Shown here piece by piece: positions 1 to 13,100 of a stretch of DNA of 64,000 nt; the stretch's first letter is position 1, and each line of letters opens with the position of its first letter. The position numbers were made by a program, and so were the translations under genes. Source of the stretch: Amborella trichopoda (taxonomy: Eukaryota > Streptophyta > Magnoliopsida > Amborellales > Amborellaceae). The stretch covers positions 1,156,666 to 1,220,665 of the forward strand of contig NW_006498482.1 in assembly GCF_000471905.2 (NCBI RefSeq), read 5' to 3'. The notes below the pieces were generated by a model. It saw only the letters and a program-made list of their open reading frames with translations. It made no database searches and was not told the DNA's origin.

Positions 1-8
1 CGGTACCC

Positions 9-11
<3 letters not shown>

Positions 12-44
<33 letters not shown>
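12..44. repeat. (CT)n microsatellite
   Basis: An uninterrupted CT dinucleotide run lies in the presumed intron upstream of the DnaJ exon. Similar CT/GA tracts recur throughout the window. Confidence 0.9.
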
Positions 45-46
<2 letters not shown>

Positions 47-177
47 ACACACATAAACCCAAACACACATACTACAATATTGGATTTTTTTACTCACTCA
101 TGTAATCACCCTTTCTACTCAAAACCCATTTCTTCCTATCTCATCGCTCTTTACTTTTTTTTCGCCATCATTGATAG

Positions 178-604
178 ACGGCTCATTCCCGAGGAGGAAA
201 TCCTAACAATTGATGTGAAACCTGGGTGGAAGAAGGGCACTAAGATCACATTCCCCGACAAGGGCAACGATCGCCAAGACCTCATCTTCATCATCGATGA
301 GAAGCCACACCCTACATACACACGCGATGGCAATGACCTTGTTGCTAACATTACCATGTCCTTAGCTGACGCTTTAGGGGGCACCACTGTCTCCCTTGTA
401 ACCCTAGATGGGCGCCAACTCTCGATCCCGGTTAACGATATCATAACCCCAGGCTATGAGATCATAATTACAAAGGAGGGCATGCCCTACGTGCGAGAGC
501 CTAGACGTAGGGGCAACCTAAGAGTCAAGTTCAATGTCAAGTTCCCATCACGGCTCAGTGCAGAGCAGAGGTCCGGCATCAAGCGACTACTAGGTGGCAC
601 TTGA
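178..604 (+). CDS. DnaJ/Hsp40 co-chaperone (DNAJB type), C-terminal exon
   Basis: The frame encodes the C-terminal substrate-binding and dimerisation part of a class II J-protein. These cytosolic or nuclear co-chaperones deliver clients to Hsp70 and stimulate its ATPase. Visible blocks in order are EEILTIDVKPGWKKGTKI, IIDEKPHPTYTRDGNDL, LDGRQLSIPVNDII, GMPYVREPRRRGNLRVKF and a KRLLGG-like end before the TGA at 602-604. These match the second beta-sandwich domain and C-terminal tail of DNAJB1-like plant proteins. Homology begins just after an AG at 176-177, so 178 is taken as the splice acceptor; the open frame further upstream is intronic. The J domain and G/F region must lie left of the window. 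Between FPDKGN and DLIF the usual family loop (about 5-7 residues, ending VIPAD) is missing, which is unusual. The exact acceptor is inferred; the family is secure. Confidence 0.85.
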
Positions 605-1193
605 TATCTCAACAAAAACAGTGATGTTCACATGTATTATATGTGAAGTTTTATGCAATACCCTCCCTTGTCTCAACAAAAACAAAAATAGTGTTCACAT
701 GTATTCTATGTGAGGTCTTATGGATTACGCTCCATTGTAATGGGGAGCTCCATCCATATTTACTCTCTCTCTCTCTCTCTCTCTCAAACACCAAAGGTCA
801 CAACTATTCTAACAAAGTTTTATGGTGTACCGTCCACATGTTTTGGAGGGTTCAATCCACATGTACTACATAAAAAGTTCTCTATCAAGTTTATGTAAGC
901 TCACCTCTCAAGTTCACGAACCAACTCAGAAGGGTAACTGAAACAAGGATAGCAAAATAGTCATAAAAAGAAATTTTGAGCCATAACAGTCGTAAGTCTG
1001 AAACCTTTTGCATAGTTAATCATACCACACAGCCCAGACTAATTGCATGAAGCCAACTTGGGTAATGCATTTACACTATGAACAAAGAGTTTTCCCCAAA
1101 CCAACCACTAAAACAAAAATAGAAGCGGATCAAAAGTAAGTAAAAACCTGGTGTTCTTGGTAGAGCTTGGGTCAATTGATCGAATAATACAGA
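605..1193. other. Spacer between convergent genes
   Basis: This 3'-to-3' spacer separates the DnaJ exon from the CENP-C stop codon. It contains two near-copies of a segment (around 611-650 and 669-720) sharing TCTCAACAAAAAC, TGTTCACATGTATT and ATGTGA, and a short CT run at 763-785. No gene is seen. Confidence 0.6.
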
Positions 1194-4100
1194 TCAGTAC
1201 CGACCTGCAAATTCGACAAGCCTAGTAAATTCCTCAGGTACAAAGGACTCAATCTTGAGTGCAGGCTCGATGTCTTTTCTTCCCTTGCTGCGTCCCATGG
1301 GTAAAGGTGATGCATATTTTCTTCCTATTACTGTTGCTAAGCCTGGCACAAGATGCATGACAGTTTTTGCAACGTATATGAAATATGACACAAGAAATAA
1401 TAAACATAATAAGATTAAAAAAGGTAATTGTAAATAAAATGCAAAAACAAGTAAAGGAGCCACTAACAAAGCTTTACTTGTCCTAGACTAATTGAAAGAA
1501 AAGCATACAACACTCCAATGGATACCATGATCCAGTGGATTATGAAAGTATTACATTCCCTAGGGTCATCACCATTACCATCCATCAGAGGAGGGCAGTA
1601 GATTGGAGAAAGGGCAATATACCATGGTTTTCCATAGTTCATCATGATTCTAGGATACTCTCCATAAAATGAAGGCGAAAAGACATAAACCCCAATCTTA
1701 AATTATAGTCCCAAGCAACCTCCCAGTCCAATAAATATCCCCTAAAACGCCCCAAGTTAAATAGAAAATGACGTTGAACCCCCCTTTCGACGTTGAACCC
1801 CCCTCTCGTGAAACTCACAAGTAAAAAGAGGCAACACAAACTCAATTTTTATGATGAGATTATTAGAAAAAAGAACGGGGGTAAATTCGGTAATTTGAAC
1901 GAATAAGAAAGGTAAGGTGGGGGGTAAACATCCATTTTTGTTCAACTTGAGGGATTCTATGGGCTTTGATTAGACCAGGGGGATATCTGGAATAAGAAGT
2001 TTAGGGTGGGGGTATATGTCTTTTTCCCTCAAATGAAAATGGACTTAGTTGTTTGCCTGTCATATAAATTTGTGCCGGTTACTTTGAACCTTCTTAATTA
2101 AAACGAACGTAATTGAATACACCCAAATTGCAAATACTGTTGGCAAGACTCCTTAGATGACGAACCCAGAAATTTGGGTCCCTTGAATTTGCCACCTAAA
2201 GGGAAATCTTGTATCTTGAAGGAACTTTATTGGTTTTCACACCCGAAGGACGTTCGTTTTCGTGCATTATTACCCTCTTCATCTTATTAACAATGACTTC
2301 CCGAGAAACAGTAGCTAATGATCTCAACTCTCACCCCAGGTTGCAGGTACAAATCCCCAGATTTAACAATCAAAATGAGAAAAACAAAAAAAATCAAGAA
2401 ATAAAGAAATCATTCCAAGATGAGTAACTTTATTATTGTCACAGAAAGTATATTTCATGACAGCAGGCACTGAAGTTTGTTCTTCTCATTTTCAAATTGA
2501 TTGAGAAAATGCAATGGCATCAATGTTCAAAATTTTGCAATTAGGCGCAGCACAAGTGCAACCCATCAAGAATCGGAACTGAAAAAATTTAAGAAAAAAA
2601 ACTGGTAACTAGACATTCATTATTGAGGAAGAGAACAAAATTTTCACTTTACTCTGGTCTTTCTTTTCTTTTTCTTTTAGGAATTCATTTCTAGTTAGAT
2701 GAACAAAAATCTGATGAATTAACAAAGCAAGCATAAATAACATGAATTTGTAAAGAAATAGCGCATAACAATTCAAAATGAAGTGGCTGCATACCAAACT
2801 CAGGTGTTCAACATTTCTGATTTCTCAAAAACAAGATCAGCCTAAATGCTCTAAACCACTTACCCATGGGGTAGAATCCAGTATATATGCATCTAAAAAA
2901 CATATTTGGGAAAGGTTTCTATACTTCTCCTATAGCATAGAAGATATATGCTTCCCCTCCCATCCAGCCGTTCAAGTTTGATCAAGTGAGCCACCCATCG
3001 TTTAATCTAGATCCGACGCCTCAGAGTATTTTCTTTTTACATATTCTATGAATATGAAATTTGGTACATGCCAACTTCTCATTGGGGCGTACCTAAAAAA
3101 AATATTAAAAATAATTTGCGATAAAATTTAATAACCAAAATACCCCTTGAAAGTTTCAGGGGCATTTTGGTCATTTTATTTTATTAGGAATATTTTTTTT
3201 GTATTGTTTACAAGTGCAAGTTTAAGAAAGGATTGGATGTCCAAAATTTGGTGTCAAAATATTTTATATAAAAAAATTAAAAATAAAATAGTGTAGAGAC
3301 GTGACATTGTGATTGAGACAATCTTAGCCATCCATTCAGAATGGACGGTTGGATAAGGGGAAGCATATTTATGCTGTAGGGGAAGAATAAAAAGCATTCT
3401 CAACACATTTTACCTTCAAAAACAACTTAGAGAACAGTGCTTGCACTATGTTAAAAAAATTGCACAACAAACAAGATACTAACAATCTTCTACTTTCAAG
3501 CCTACGCTTTGAATCAGAACTTATGCACCATCAAATTTTTGGAAGCGTAGAGATTTAAAAACTCGGACCAAGCTAGGGACTCATCATGGTTCCGAGTGTA
3601 GTCAACTCATTGACCCCTAAGTTGACACATCCAGTCCAATTAGATATCCCATATAAGTTTAGGTTCTACAAAGACTCGGGTAAAGATTTGGAGCTACATG
3701 ATAACAACCCACAGTAAAATACACTTACTGTCATGTATCCTTCCATATATGAGACGTTCACCCCTCCAATACTCAAGAGGTCTTGATTTGATTCTGGTGC
3801 TTCGCCTTACCCCACCTTCAAATTTCGTACCGGCCCCTTAAACAATCAATTCATTCATTCAAGTAAATAATTAGCTCCTCAAATGATTGCATTTAGCATC
3901 CCAAGAAGCTTAGCATCCCAAGAAGCATGGACCAATGAAAACCAGCGAAATTGTTAGCTAGGAAACTATAAATAGGTGGATTGAACCAGTCCAGGGAGAA
4001 TACCTGGATTGAACCAGTCCAGGGAGAATATGCATTAAAAGAATACCTGCGAGACTCTTCCTGTGAGTAAGTTCTTTACGTTTGCCATGTCTCTTTGTTG

Positions 4101-7100
4101 CATGTTCTCCCTGCACCACAAGAAAGCATTAATCAATACTAGTTTTAACTTCACACTGAAAACAAAACAAGAAGTTAGATCTGCAGAAGAACTTTAACTA
4201 GCTCTGTTTTTATCAACAACAAAAATTACTAAGACAAAATACCATTATTCAAAACTTCAGCCACCCAGACACCTAAGTTTTGGGAAGCCTCCAAATAGCA
4301 TGGGCCTAGGTGAGTACCCTATGCAGCCATGGGCCTAGGCGCCCATTTGTGCCTGGGAAGCGCCTCAACAACCCATGACCAAGGGAGGAGAAAGGCCCTT
4401 GGCCAAGGATAAATAAAGACATTTCCCCCTTGAAAGGGGATCAGTTTTGCCCCTCCACCCCAAAACGCTATTAAACACTTCTTGAATGAGAAAAAACATG
4501 ATTAAAACTGAGATTTTGAAATTTTTCCGAAGATCAAAAGAATTTTTAGCTTTTCGACTTCCTGTGAAATCCAAAAGCAATCAATCAAAATACTTTTTGT
4601 GGTTTGAAATTGTGAGAAAGAGGTCTTTCGGTACCAATGTTAACAGATTCGAGCCAAGATCAATTGGGTATTGAAAGGTTAGTATAATTAAATCTGCAGG
4701 GTAGAAAATCCAACAATAAGCGTACAACCCACGCTTTAATGGCTCTGAACTGGTTAAACCAGAAAAAAGATCTTAATACTCAACTCTCTGTGCTAAATTC
4801 CCTACATTGACCCTTATTTATAGTAAACAGTAGTACTGAGAGGACAAGCAATCTTATTTCTAATAGAAGTTGAAGCCCTAACTAAAACAAAATTCTTGAT
4901 GACATTTTTCCTTTATAAACAAATAATTCCATAAGTTAGAAAACCAAGATCCCTAAAATAAAAACATGGAAACCCCAAAACTAAATTTACAATGTCAATC
5001 ATTTGAAATTTGAATTTGAATTTGAATATTTGGCCAATATGCAAGAGCAGGTTTTGGTTTGAGCTTATTGCCATTTTAAGATTGGAACCCGATCTTGGTA
5101 AAATGTCATTAAACTCAAACCAAATGGTTTCTTTCCTACTTTATAGGTCCTAAATTGTCCTAGATTGAAAAAAGGTAAAATTGTAAAAAAAATAATCAAT
5201 TTTATTGTTCCTTTCCAAATTTTTGATGATTTCTTATTGATATTTGGTGCTTCATTAGTGACTTTTTAAATATTTAGGTACCTGAGTTATCATTCTGTTA
5301 ATTTTTTTTGAGTTCTAATTTTATAAACTAGGAAATACTACAATAGCTTGGGTAACTTTTGTGGGTTACTTTATTACTTTACTAAATACTTACTTTTTGG
5401 TTTCTTGACAACATTTTTAAAAATTTGTTACTTTATTTCAACTTGAGTTTGATTTGTTGTTACATTTTTAAAAAATAAGCCTAAACTTCCAGAATATGCA
5501 TTCAATACTTGATTTGTTGTTTTTGAGCATTTTTCAGGATTTGGGTGGCTGGTCAATGGCATGAATACGTTACAACTTCTTCTAGTTCTAATAAACAAGT
5601 TAATCCGTTATGGATCATGCACCAATCCACATGACCAAAATAGGGTTGAGAACAATTGCTGCAAGAAAGGTTATAATGCCAGCATTCATTAACTAAAGAA
5701 ACTTTTAACCAGAATTACAGGGAATGTTGCCTCACACATTCAAGTCCCTGCAAAAGTTAGGAGGGAGATGTTGGAGCACTTGGAGGGGTTCCTAAGCAAG
5801 AAAGGGGAGTTGAGAAAAAAAACACGAAGACATCACCAAATCAATTGCTGCGTGGGTAGAAAGAGAAGAAAAGACATATCGTTGGGAAAGGGGGCCCTAA
5901 AAGCCAAGTGGAGATTGGGCAAAGAAGACCTTGAATGTAGGGCCTATGGATTCTTACTCCACCTAATCCTGAATAGCAGTTCAAGAAAGGGGTAGACAAC
6001 TACTAAAATTAGTTCATGAAAGAGAAAAAAGGCAAAGAGAGATTAACATATATCACAATGGATTTATGAAGACAGCATCTCATTCAATGCCGCTAGCTTC
6101 AAGTTAAGATGGAAGCAATGGCACAATTTGAGCCAAGGTATAAGGTTCCTACACCCTATGAACTCAAGGGCTCATTACTTAAAATTTAAAAAAGAGGTGC
6201 AACTCAATGATGAAGTATAATGAACTTGATGGTGAACTGTCCAACGCAGACCATGTTTTTGAGGTCCAATGATACATCAAATAAGATTCATGATGCGGTG
6301 TTCAGTCTTGAGTTAGTAAAAAGATGAGGTGGGAGAGAGTAGGTGGTTACTAACATGGTTGTAGTCGATATGGTGGCTGCTAAAATGTTGGAGATAAGGA
6401 AGCCACACATTTTTTGGACATCATAGGCTAAAGAAACCAAGAATTATCACAATTTTCATATACAACCACACCTACATCTTGGCCATGATGAGGAAGTTTA
6501 CATATAAGAGGGACTTGGTAAGACCTGAGGTTGACTAGATTTGTAACCTATTTGTTTTTGCAGCTAATTTTGGCCCACAAAGAAGTTCAGGGACATGTTT
6601 GTATATGAAGGTGAGTTCAAAGTAAGTGGGCCAAAACTACAAGTGGGAAGGGTGGGAGCGACATTGTCTTACAACCAAGATTTTGGAAAGGATTGCGAAG
6701 GATTATGATGGTTTGGCTCTGAGCATTCACATGTCATTGAGGAGATCAAGAGTAGACTTTCCTTTTAAGACGAACAAATTCCTTGTTTATACCATGCCAT
6801 TTTTATTCCAAGGAAGTAGTTCAATAGACCCAGATCCTTGATGTCAAAATTACACCCCAAGAAATCTCTCACTTCTTGAATTTCGTGATTATTATTTCCT
6901 GTGAGCACAATATCATCCACATACAATATCAGTATTATAGTAGAACTCCAATCTCGTTTAACAAATACAGAATGATAAAAAACACTTGACTAAATCCGAA
7001 TTGGCATATTGTCATAATTTTTCGAACCAAGCCCGAGTGAAAGTTTCAATTCATATATAGCTCTCCTCAACTTATAGAACTTCCCTTTCTACTCTCAAGC

Positions 7101-10100
7101 ATAAAACGTAGGTGGTAATGACATATACACTTCCTCTTGTATATCTAAATAGAGAAAGACATTCTTCACGTCCAATTGGGGGAGAGGCTATTTTTTGTTA
7201 ACTGCGATTGATAAAAAAAAATGTATTGATTTCAATTTTGCTACAGGAGCAAAGGTCTCCTTCTAGTCACTCTTCCCCACCCCCCCCATGTACTGTGTAA
7301 AACCCTTAGCCACCAGACAAACTTTGTCCCTTGCAATCAAACCTTCATGTTTGTGTTTCAGGGTGTACACTCACTTGCATCATACCATATGTCTGTCCTT
7401 CTGGCCGATAAATTACATCCCATGTTCGTTGCCTCCATAAAGCAAATCACTTCCTCAATCATGGTTGTTTTCCATAGTGCATGAGCCAATGCATCTACAA
7501 CTTCGGTGGGAATAAGAACAACTGAAGTAAAATAAAGATATGCACGAAAGGAAGATGAAAGTCAGGCATAGGAAACAACATTATTGATCAGATGAGAAGT
7601 ACAAGTCATTTTTTCTCTTCTTATGGCAATAGCTAAAAATATTTGAGAAGGTATAGAGGTAGAAAGAGAAAAACTAACAAGTCAACAAGTTTGTTTACAT
7701 CAGAATTTCCCTTGTTCTTTTTATGGGTTTACATATTCAATTGTTTATCAATAGATTCTACTTGTTCCTTGGTTGAATTACTGGAACTATCTGTGATCAT
7801 TGGAAGAGGAATAGGATTCCATGAGGCATAGTAGATATTGAATCTCAAAGAGAAGAAATAGGTAAATATTCTCAATTAGGTTGCATCTTTTAAGACATAT
7901 TTCCTTTTAGTTACCAGACAATAACACTTCTATCCTTTCTAAGAGTTCAAGTATCTTAGGAACACACATCCAGCAGGTTGGGGTCCTAATTTATTCCTAC
8001 CCAGCACCACGATATGCACAAAGCAAACACAACCAAAGGTTTTTGGTGTAAGAGAAAACAGAGGAAGTGCATTGTGGACAAGATGAAAGGGTAGGCATCA
8101 TATTGATTATACAAGCAGCAATAGAAACTGCTTCATCCCAATATGTCTTAGGAACCCTCATTCCTATTAAGATGGCTCTTACAACTTCTAACAAGTGTCT
8201 ATTTTCCTTTCTGCCACACCAATTTGTTGTGGTGTATAGGAACATGATGTTTGAGTGTCTATACAGTGTTCAAGAAAGTAACTCTTTCATCCATTGTATA
8301 GCAGCTATAGCTATTCCCATGCATTATCAGGTCAGAGGAATTGATTTGGGCCTCAAACTGGGTCTAAAACACTATGAAATATTTTAGCTATTGAGGTTAC
8401 TTCAACTCTGCTTTTCATAGGATAGATCCACGTATAACGAGAGTAATCATCTATGAATTAGATAAAATGCTTGTATCCAAATACATAAATAACTGGAGCA
8501 TGCCCCAAATATCAGAATGAGCAAGATGGAATGGTTTAGAACTTCTATTTTTGCTAGAAGAAAAGAGGTTCTACAATGTTTAGAGCATTGACAAGTCTCA
8601 CATTGTAACTGAGAAACAATCAAAGAAACAAACTTATCTAGAAATAATAATTTTAAAGATTTCAGAGTACATGCTCATGACTTCTAAACTCATAATTGAG
8701 AGCAGTAGCAGTGCAACATGCATTGAACAGGTATAGCCCATTGTCCACACAACCAACACTAATCGTCTTCCTCATTTTGACATTCTAACAAACACAACAT
8801 GAGGGATAGAATGTTACATTGTGGTCTAATTGTTTTGTTAGACTACTAACAGAGTTGGAAGGAAAAGAAGGCCCATGTATTACAGAGGCTAAGAACAAGG
8901 ATGATGAATGTATATATGTTCCATTGCTAAACGCACTGGTCATGGATAGGCTAACAAGTTTAACTTCATTAGGAACAGGAGAAAATGACAAAAAACCTTC
9001 TTACCAGTCGTATAGTCAATAGCCTATGAATCATTAATCCAGGATGCAGAGGAGGTGGATATGGAGGCATGATTTGTAAATGCATATGTACTTAACTGCT
9101 CTACTGGTATTATTAGAGCTGAGTGAAGCCTCAACAGCAGTCAAATGGTGTTGTAAATCTTTGATGGCCTGATCTCTTGGATCAGACACATTGGGTTGTG
9201 TGGTTGAAGTTTCCCACCCCTCATTTGACCCAATGGTGGCACTTGCATAGGTCTTGGATGTGGAAGCAAGTCCCAACAGTGCTCTTGGGTGTATCTCCTC
9301 TCGTCACAATGGGCGCATTTGAGTTTCTCCTTTTTGGTGAGAGAAAGTGGGGCGCAATTTGGTCCTTCTTAACCACTTTCCCTGCTTGAAACATGCTGTG
9401 AAGGCTGATCGTTCAACGTGGACACCTGAGCTTTGTCCCCCCCCACCCCTTGCAATAGCCTTGCTATTGGCCTCCCCCCTCACATAACTTTAGACTAATT
9501 CAAGTGAGGGCAATTTGTCCTTCCCTAGAACTTGTACTCTCTAAAGATCAAAGTCAAGATGTAGGCTTGCTAAGAACTCAAAAATCCTTCATTGATAGTA
9601 ATCTAGTTCATCCCACTTATGCCTCAGTATGTTACAGTACTCTTCCACAACCCCCTAGATGCAAATTCGCTATTTCACGATGCAATTAGTAAATTCTAGC
9701 CATAATGCCATATTATCTCGTTGCGGGTATGTCTTGGCTACTGCCTCCCATATATCCTCTGCAGTTCTAAAAAAACGATGTCCTTGCTGATGTTTGGTTG
9801 CATGGAATGAAGCAGCCACACCATTAATGTTAGATTCTCACTTTTCCATACATCATGGAATGTTTAAGGGAGACTCTTTCACTTTTCTAGCGATGTAACC
9901 CAATTTTCTCCGGCTTCCTATGAACATTACATAACTCTAGGATTGCTGGTAATAGTGGCTATCCTAGGGTTGCAAGCCCTACTCTAATACCATGTTAAGA
10001 TTGAGAGTGAAATATTCCAGTAGACGATTGGATAAAATATAGATGTCTTTCAACTAGAATAAATGGAAAGACATCATTGGTAGTGATGATGAAATTCAAT

Positions 10101-13100
10101 TATCCATTAGTTCTCATCATATTTGTTGTACTTTTTTACTTTTGAGTATTGTATGCATAAGTCAAGGATATAGATCCCCAACTGTTAAAGATCAAGATCC
10201 CAACCTTTGGAGATCTTGATCCCAATCGTTTGGGGATCTTGCTGCCAATCTTAAAGAGTATGTATGGACAAGACTATATAAACTCTTCAAAGTAGGGATC
10301 TCTCTATCTATAACCAGCCAACAATGCAACTATATTGAAAGTACAGTTGCGTTTGCTAGTTGGCTTCAAATTAGGAAAATCATCAGTTTGGTTATTATAT
10401 TGGTCTTTAAGGTTGAAATCGAGATCCTTAACAGTGAGAATCAGGATCCTCAACAGTCGGACCGAGAATCGAGATCCCCTTCTCAAAGAGCCGGACTGAG
10501 GTTTCAAAGCGGAATCGCCAACTATGTTCGGAGATCCCAGCAACTATAATTGAGACGTATGAATTGTGACTTAGTGTTGCTAGTGCTGAATGATGATGTA
10601 CATTGATGATCATGGATTTACGGCATGTTAGCATCTAATAACTGATCATTCACATGGAATGGATTTGTGACTTTTTGTTGTGGCATAATGGATGAATTTC
10701 TCACAACTTCCAAACTTTTACAATTTTAGTAATTCAAATTCAATTCTCAAGCACATTTGTGTATGAGCCCCGAGGTCTCTAGGCGCCCAGCTAGGTGGCC
10801 GAATCTGCCTTTTTGAACGCTGAAAATTGACCCAAAAAAAAAACATAGAACAAATTTCTAGAGATGTCATGACAAGTCTTAGCACTCCTAAACTGAAAAT
10901 GTGTCAACATAACTTGACTCTCAAAGACCCTTGATTAGCAAAGGTGTCAGCCTTTTAGTTAGCTTTCCTAAGAATGTGCATAACAGTCCGATTCTTAGTG
11001 TCACAAATGTCGAAGATCTCACCAAATATAGCCACCCTCCACAATATTTAGGACTCTTTTTGGCCCAACTTATGACACTCAAACAATCTCCCTCTAGTAT
11101 TAACAGCTCCCCAAGATGGAAGGGGCACATCTGTAGAGCTATAAGCAACGCACAAGCCCCCACTAATGTTCATTAGAACCACACATACCCAATCGCATTG
11201 ACTAGCCTTTGAGCTTCCTAACTTCATCCCTGAAAATCCCATCCATACCTACCACTCTCAAATTATTCTGTGAGAATCCATCAAAATTTAACTCAATAGT
11301 GCCCTCCGAGAAATCCACAATGTCTGGCTTGAAATAAGGATGGAACTAATCGAGCCAAATTCTTCCAATGCTTGACCAAGTCAATGCCCTTGAAAGCACA
11401 TTAGTCAAGACAAAAGCCCTTTAATCTGAAAATAGTCAATCCTATCCCAGAGGAGCAGCTCATTCTCCCTTTAATCTAAAAACACTACCATTTCACTCTT
11501 TCAAAATTAATGTTTTAAAAAACAGTGACTCGAACTCGCCCGAGTCACTCAGACACGGCACCACTAACCCTAAAATCAGGGTGAGTCTAACCCAACTCCT
11601 TTAATTTTATGAATTTTTGGTTGAGACTCAGCTAAATCAAGTGGTCCGACTTGGTCAAATCAGCCATTGACTCAGGCTCAAGATCCTGTGAGTCGTCGCA
11701 TGGATGAGCTTTTAAACATTGTTCCAAATACAACAAATGACAGCCATAATGCTCAACGCTAGAGCATCAAGCTCCCAGGTGGGATTTCCATAGAGACACA
11801 CTACACCTAACCAGAAGCTGGGATCTCCCGTTGCCTCCAAAGCATGCTTGCAGTGAATAAGGCAGCATCATCCTCATACCATAAAAGAACATATTGGAAG
11901 TATGCATACTCCCCTCTAAAGGCTGTCAATCGTCAATATACTCACATGGCATGCCAACCATCAGAAAGTTAAAACCCAATGCAAAACTTAGACCTTCCAA
12001 CTATCATCAGACAAGATAAACGGTCATCATCACCGAAGAAAATCCTATAAAAATAAACATTACAGTAGTAAAACATCCTGGATTATCCAAACTTCACACC
12101 TGCCAATTCACATCTAATTCAAATATTTACCAACTCAAACTAGAACCTCTCCAACTCTCCCAGAGCTCATCTTCTCAAAAATCCCTAAGAAAAGTTAGGT
12201 ACCACAACACCCTACCCCAAACCTCCGAAAAAATCAATAATCCAGACATCAGGATCAATAGAAAACATCAATAATGACAAATATTAAGTCCCCTGTGCAG
12301 TAACCCCACGACACATGTTTTACCAAACCCGGCTGCACGATCCATCACCGATCATCATCAACATCATCATCTGAGCCTTATCCCAATTATTTGGGGTCCG
12401 CTACACGAATCATGTTCCGCCATGCTCCATCTCCAAACAAATCTAAGTATCTAGATAAGTTATCATACACTCCACTGATTGCATGGCAAACTACCGGAAC
12501 TCTAGCATGCCAACCTGGAATCCTCGGATCCCAAACCAACTCAGATAAACCATACGTCCATCAAGTAATCTCCCTCTATAATCATTCACTCTCTTCTCCA
12601 CTCGCCAAAGCCACTTGTGAGACCTTCTTTGTAGATAATTTTTCTGTTACTGTTAACTGGTATCTATTATGATTTTTGAATTTTGTATACATCAAGTTGT
12701 ACTTCAAAATACTGATAAACTGCGACATATAAACAGCTACAGATAGAAAAGAAGAGAAACATGAAGGAAAGAAACAAGTAAAAGAGGGGGAACAAACCAA
12801 ACTAAAGAAACTAATCACCTGATCATGTTGCATGATCTCCTTGACAAGTAAATCTTGATGGACACATTTAAGTTCTTTTTAGCAAGGTTTAGATATGTTA
12901 CCATCAGTGCCATTGGGTATGGCATCAATTACATTTTGTGAGCCTCAATCTGTGGAAGCTTTGTCTAGTAATTATCATTTAGGGCATTTGATAGGAAAGG
13001 AATAAGAGGTTTCTCCATATCAAGTTTGGATGTTGGATACAGTTTGTAACATTAGTATATACTTGGCCATTATTTGGGGGATGGTTTGTGAGAGGAATGC

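Noticed and set aside
4630-4680. CAATGTTAAC start resembling another hAT end
   Set aside because: No partner end, 8-bp duplication or sub-terminal palindromes were found.
6626-6841. 71-residue plus-strand frame
   Set aside because: Its left part is the end of the hAT relic and its right part is antisense to copia reverse transcriptase.
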